A stretch of 24,893 nucleotides of DNA. Origin: Bacillota bacterium (GTDB lineage Bacteria > Bacillota_E > JAJZYS01 > JAJYTV01). The stretch covers positions 1-24,893 of the forward strand of contig JAJZVM010000054.1 in the NCBI GenBank assembly GCA_021845645.1, read 5' to 3'. Position numbers and translations under genes: made by a program. Below are positions 21,749 through 24,893 of this stretch, piece by piece. Within the stretch, counting starts at the first letter, position 1. Each line of letters opens with the position of its first letter. The notes beneath the pieces were generated by a model. That model was not told the origin of the DNA. It saw only the letters and a list, made by a program, of their open reading frames with translations, and searched no databases.

Positions 21749-23194
21749 TCAGAGGCCGTAGATCGCGTGCGCCGCGTGCTGCAGGACGGTCGTGACGAGA
21801 GACGGCAGCAGGCCGAGCACCAGCGTGCCAAGGAGCATGACTCCCACCGCGGCCTGCTGCGCCCAGTGGGCCTTCGGGGCGACAGGCGCCTCCGCCTCGC
21901 CCCGCTGGAACATGTAGGCGATGGGCCTCAGGTAGTAGTACAGGCTGATCATGGTGCCGACCAGGATCGCGATTGCGAGCAGCACACCGCCCGAGGCGAC
22001 CGCGGCACGCAGAATGTAGAACTTGCCGGGGAAGCCGACAAGTGGCGGAATCGAGGCGAGCGAAAGGAGGAAGAACGTCATGGCGCTGGCGAGCCACGGC
22101 CGGCGGTAGAACAGGCCGCGGTAGGCAGGCAGCTCCGCGCCCTCCTCGTTTTCGCCCGAGAGGGCGGCGATCACCGCGAAAGCGCCCAGGTTCATGAAGG
22201 CGTACGCGACAAGGTAGAACATGCCCGCGCCGATGCCGGTTTGGCTGTCGGCCACGATGGCGACCGCCAGGTAACCGGCTTGCGCAATGCCCGAATAAGC
22301 CAACATGCGCTTCATATTGGTCTGGCGCAAGGCCGCCAGGTTGCCGTAGAGCAGCGTCAGAACCGCTATGAAGCTCAGCACCGGCTGCCAGTGCACAATG
22401 GCTGCAGGCAGGGCCACCGTCAGGAGGCGCGCCAGCACACCGAACGCTGCGGCCTTCGTGCCGACCGACATGAAGGCGGTGACAGGCGTTGGCGCACCCT
22501 CGTAGACGTCCGGCACCCAGCTTTGGAAAGGCACCAGGGCGAGCTTGAAGGCAAGGCCAGCCATCACGAGACCTGCCCCGAGGTCGAGGAAGAGGGGCTG
22601 CGTGCCGAGGTTCTGCAAGAGGGCGATCTGGATGCCCTGGAGTGTCACGGAGCCTGTCGCGCCATAGAGGAACGCGAGCCCGTAGAGGAAGATGCCCGAG
22701 GAGAACGCGCCGATCAGCAGGTATTTCATCGCCGCCTCGCCGGACTTCTCGCGCTCGCGCCGAAAGCCCGAGAGGATGTAAAGCGGGAGCGACAGCACTT
22801 CGAGACCGAGGAAGATCGACAAGAGCTCAACGGCCGATGTCAGGACCATCATGCCGATGGCGGCCCAGAGCACCAGCGCGACGTAGTCCGACCCGGGACG
22901 GACCTCGCGCAGACCGAGCAGGAGGCCGGCAAGCGCGGAGATGAGGATCGCGGCGTCCATCGCCAATGAGAAGTGGTCGGCCACGATGGCGCCGCCGAAG
23001 CCCACCTGCACATGGCCCTGCCAGAGCAGGGGCAACGTGCCGATCGCCACCAGAACGCCGATCGCGCCCAGGTAGTTCAGCGCGGGACTGTGCCGCTCGT
23101 GCATGAAGAGCGCGATGAAGAGCACGAGCACGGACGTGACGAGCAGGATGATCTCCGGTAGGATGCTCAGCGGATTGATGACAGGGAAGTTCAC
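21749..23194 (-). CDS. nuoN: NADH-quinone oxidoreductase subunit N
   Basis: The 481-residue protein is one of the three antiporter-like proton-pumping subunits in the membrane arm of respiratory complex I. It has about 14 transmembrane helices. Glu132 in LGLEVLSLPLYIL and Lys217 in FKLALVPFQSWVPD are the conserved charged residues of the proton path, and VYEGAPTPVTAFMSVGTKAA follows as expected. The GTG start overlaps the nuoM stop (GTGA) with GGAGGTG 8 nt upstream. It is the last gene of the nuo cluster and is followed by a hairpin. Confidence 0.96.
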   Translation of the reverse strand: MNFPVINPLSILPEIILLVTSVLVLFIALFMHERHSPALNYLGAIGVLVAIGTLPLLWQGHVQVGFGGAIVADHFSLAMDAAILISALAGLLLGLREVRPGSDYVALVLWAAIGMMVLTSAVELLSIFLGLEVLSLPLYILSGFRREREKSGEAAMKYLLIGAFSSGIFLYGLAFLYGATGSVTLQGIQIALLQNLGTQPLFLDLGAGLVMAGLAFKLALVPFQSWVPDVYEGAPTPVTAFMSVGTKAAAFGVLARLLTVALPAAIVHWQPVLSFIAVLTLLYGNLAALRQTNMKRMLAYSGIAQAGYLAVAIVADSQTGIGAGMFYLVAYAFMNLGAFAVIAALSGENEEGAELPAYRGLFYRRPWLASAMTFFLLSLASIPPLVGFPGKFYILRAAVASGGVLLAIAILVGTMISLYYYLRPIAYMFQRGEAEAPVAPKAHWAQQAAVGVMLLGTLVLGLLPSLVTTVLQHAAHAIYGL

Positions 23195-24690
23195 TTGACC
23201 TGCACCTCCGACGTCACGGCGGACGGCCCCTGCGCCGTCGCCCGAATCGCTTGCGAGACGTGCGTCAGGGCAGGTCCGATGGTCTTGGTGATGGCGGCGG
23301 GATACAGCCCGAAGATCACCATCGCCAGCATCAGAGGCGCAATCAGAGCGATCTGGCCGGCCCTGATTTCGGGCCGTTCACCGGATGCGCCGGCAGGAGC
23401 CCTGGGGCCGCCGTGCGCCACCTTCTGGAACAGCCGAATGAAGTACGCCGCCGAAAGGATCACGGAGACCACCGCGATCCAGGCCCAGACGGCGTGCGTC
23501 ATGTAGATGCCGGTGAGGAGCGTCAGCTCTCCGGCGAATCCCTGCAGGCCAGGCAGGCCGAGCCCGGTCAGCACCGCGACGAGGAAGAGCCCGGCCAGGA
23601 TCGGCCCCCTGGCCTCGAGTCCACCCAGGGCCTCGAGGTCGCGCGTGCCGAGCCGCTCCTCCACAAGACCGAACAGCAGGAAGAGGCCAGCCGCATAGAT
23701 GCCGTGGTTGAACATCTGCAGCACGGCGCCCTGCAGCCCCGTGTAGCTCAAGGCCGCAATGCCGAGCAGCACAAGTCCGAGGTGGGAAAGCGACGAGTAT
23801 CCGATCACCAGCTTGCCGTCCCGTTGCGCAAGGGCGATGAACGCGCCGTAGAGGATGCTGATCAAGGCCAATATGCCCAGTATCGGCGCGAAGCGCTGGG
23901 CCGCAACCGGCATGATCGGCAGCGCGATGCGGAGGAAGGCGTAAAGCGCCGTCTTGGACAGCACGGAGGACAGCATCGTCGTGACCGGCGCGGGAGCCTC
24001 GGCATAGGCATCGGGCATCCAGCTGTGGAACGGGAAGGTCGGAATCTTGACCAGGAAGGCCAGGGCGAATGCGGCGAAGAGCCACATCTGCGTCGATACC
24101 GGCAGGCTGAGGTGACTCAGCGCGACGAGCGAGAAGCTCCAGTGCCCGAACTGCAGGAACGCCTCGTAACCCAGCACCACCACGGCCGCCAGCATCAGGA
24201 GACTCGGCGCGAGGGAGTAGATCAGGAACTTGATCGCCGCCTTCTGGCGCCTTGGACCGCCGTAACCGGCGATCAGGATGTAGGCCGGGATGATCATGGC
24301 CTCCCAGAAGACGTAGAACATGAAGAGGTCGGCCGACAGGAAGGTTCCGAGGGCCGTCGCTTCGAGCAGCAGGAAGAGCACGTAGTAGGTCCTGTCGCGC
24401 GCTGGTGTCCAGGCGATCGCCACCGCGCTGACAAGGGTCGTCAGCAGGACGAGGACGAGCGACAGCCCGTCCAGGCCGACGGCCCAGCTCACACCCCATG
24501 CCCCGATCCAAGGCACGCTGATCAGGGTGCCGTAGCCTGCGCCGTGGCCATAGGCCGCCGGGATGAGATACAGCGCCAGCAGGAAGGTGAGCACAGCGAC
24601 CAGGAATCCCGACCAGCGTGCCGCGTTCGCGGGCAGCAGGAGAAGCAGGAGGGCGCCCAGGACCGGCAGGAAAAACAGCAGTTCCAGCAT
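23191..24690 (-). CDS. nuoM: NADH-quinone oxidoreductase subunit M
   Basis: The 499-residue protein is a second antiporter-like subunit of complex I with about 14 helices. Glu130 in VFWEAMIIPAYI and Lys215 in LVKIPTFPFHSWMPDAY are the conserved proton-channel residues; SSVLSKTALYAFLR and HGIYAAGLFLLFG are also typical of NuoM. The ATG at 24690 has GGAGG 8 nt upstream; the GTG three codons earlier lies inside that site. It is preceded by nuoL, 12 nt away, and overlaps nuoN. Confidence 0.96.
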   Translation of the reverse strand: MLELLFFLPVLGALLLLLLPANAARWSGFLVAVLTFLLALYLIPAAYGHGAGYGTLISVPWIGAWGVSWAVGLDGLSLVLVLLTTLVSAVAIAWTPARDRTYYVLFLLLEATALGTFLSADLFMFYVFWEAMIIPAYILIAGYGGPRRQKAAIKFLIYSLAPSLLMLAAVVVLGYEAFLQFGHWSFSLVALSHLSLPVSTQMWLFAAFALAFLVKIPTFPFHSWMPDAYAEAPAPVTTMLSSVLSKTALYAFLRIALPIMPVAAQRFAPILGILALISILYGAFIALAQRDGKLVIGYSSLSHLGLVLLGIAALSYTGLQGAVLQMFNHGIYAAGLFLLFGLVEERLGTRDLEALGGLEARGPILAGLFLVAVLTGLGLPGLQGFAGELTLLTGIYMTHAVWAWIAVVSVILSAAYFIRLFQKVAHGGPRAPAGASGERPEIRAGQIALIAPLMLAMVIFGLYPAAITKTIGPALTHVSQAIRATAQGPSAVTSEVQVK

Positions 24691-24702
24691 TCCCAGCACC
24701 TC

Positions 24703-24893
24703 CTACTGCACCAGAGTGAGATAGGCCACGATCGCCACGCCGCCAACCAGCACCGCGAGTCCGTAGCGCCGCAGGAAGCCGTCCTGCAGGGGCGCCAAGG
24801 CCTCGCCCCATGCCGTGACCAGCCCTGCGATGCCCATCACGATGCCGTCGACGACAACGCGATCGAAAAGGTCGAGCACGATGCCGAGGCGAT
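24703..24893 (-). CDS. nuoL: NADH-quinone oxidoreductase subunit L, C-terminal end (partial)
   Basis: The last 63 codons of a gene that continues past the window edge are present. The translation contains LDLFDRVVVDGIVMGIAG, then WGEALAPLQDGFLRRYGL and a final hydrophobic helix (AVLVGGVAIVAYLTLVQ) before TAG at 24703. This is the usual end of NuoL, whose long lateral helix and last transmembrane helix tie the membrane arm together. The order L-M-N and the 12-nt spacing to nuoM support the call. Confidence 0.88.
   Translation of the reverse strand, partial: RLGIVLDLFDRVVVDGIVMGIAGLVTAWGEALAPLQDGFLRRYGLAVLVGGVAIVAYLTLVQ

Noticed and set aside
21680..22969. 429-codon plus-strand frame opposite nuoN
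   Set aside because: It is an antisense shadow with a Gln/Glu/Arg/His-rich translation; nuoN is unambiguous.
1..24893. CRISPR array, insertion sequence or prophage
   Set aside because: I found no regularly spaced repeats, no transposase or integrase motifs, and no terminal inverted repeats flanked by target duplications.

Overview
The window looks like a chromosomal segment of a high-GC, endospore-forming Bacillota. The main evidence is the run (read on the minus strand) yabM-like / mazG (yabN) / rqcP (yabO) / yabP / yabQ / divIC / yabR, which follows the conserved Bacillus-type order. yabP and yabQ are sporulation genes. Translation signals also fit: strong GGAGG-type Shine-Dalgarno sites serve many TTG and GTG starts. 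I cannot name the genus. Complex I genes and very high GC would suit the deep-branching, Symbiobacterium- or Sulfobacillus-like groups.

Layout. 118-2799 (minus): a fused APS kinase/ATP sulfurylase followed 3 nt later by a sulfotransferase, apparently a small PAPS-making and PAPS-using sulfation operon ending in a hairpin. 3077-4898 (minus): a soluble PAS histidine kinase and a single-domain receiver. 4899-5601: a gene-poor stretch with a frameshifted RelE/ParE-like toxin remnant that carries a perfect 14-bp inverted repeat near its start codon. 5602-5687 (minus): tRNA-Leu(TAA) with its own TATAAT promoter. 5742-9257 (minus): an S9 peptidase and homoserine dehydrogenase. 9369-11400 (plus): a divergent operon of an ornithine cyclodeaminase-family enzyme, an alpha/beta hydrolase and a two-helix membrane peptide, ending in hairpins facing the next gene.

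11524-12621 (minus): a protein resembling cyanobacterial acyl-ACP reductase, behind a promoter overlapped by a 22-bp dyad. 12694-13020: a small unknown protein. 13157-14946 (minus): yabP-yabQ-HTH protein-divIC, then an S1-domain gene with its own promoter and terminator. Three DnaA-box-like motifs lie between yabQ and the HTH gene. 15090-17023 (plus) and 17026-18090 (minus): a membrane protein, a Dabb protein, an EamA transporter and a membrane-anchored GH18 enzyme, which together split rqcP from yabP. 18255-21654 (minus): rqcP, HU, mazG and the YabM/SpoVB-like flippase. 21749-24893 (minus): nuoN, nuoM and the 3' end of nuoL (respiratory complex I).

The points most worth following are the sulfation operon, the operator-controlled acyl-ACP reductase-like gene, the DnaA-box cluster with its small HTH gene, the HU gene whose natural start position reads ACG, and the decayed toxin locus.
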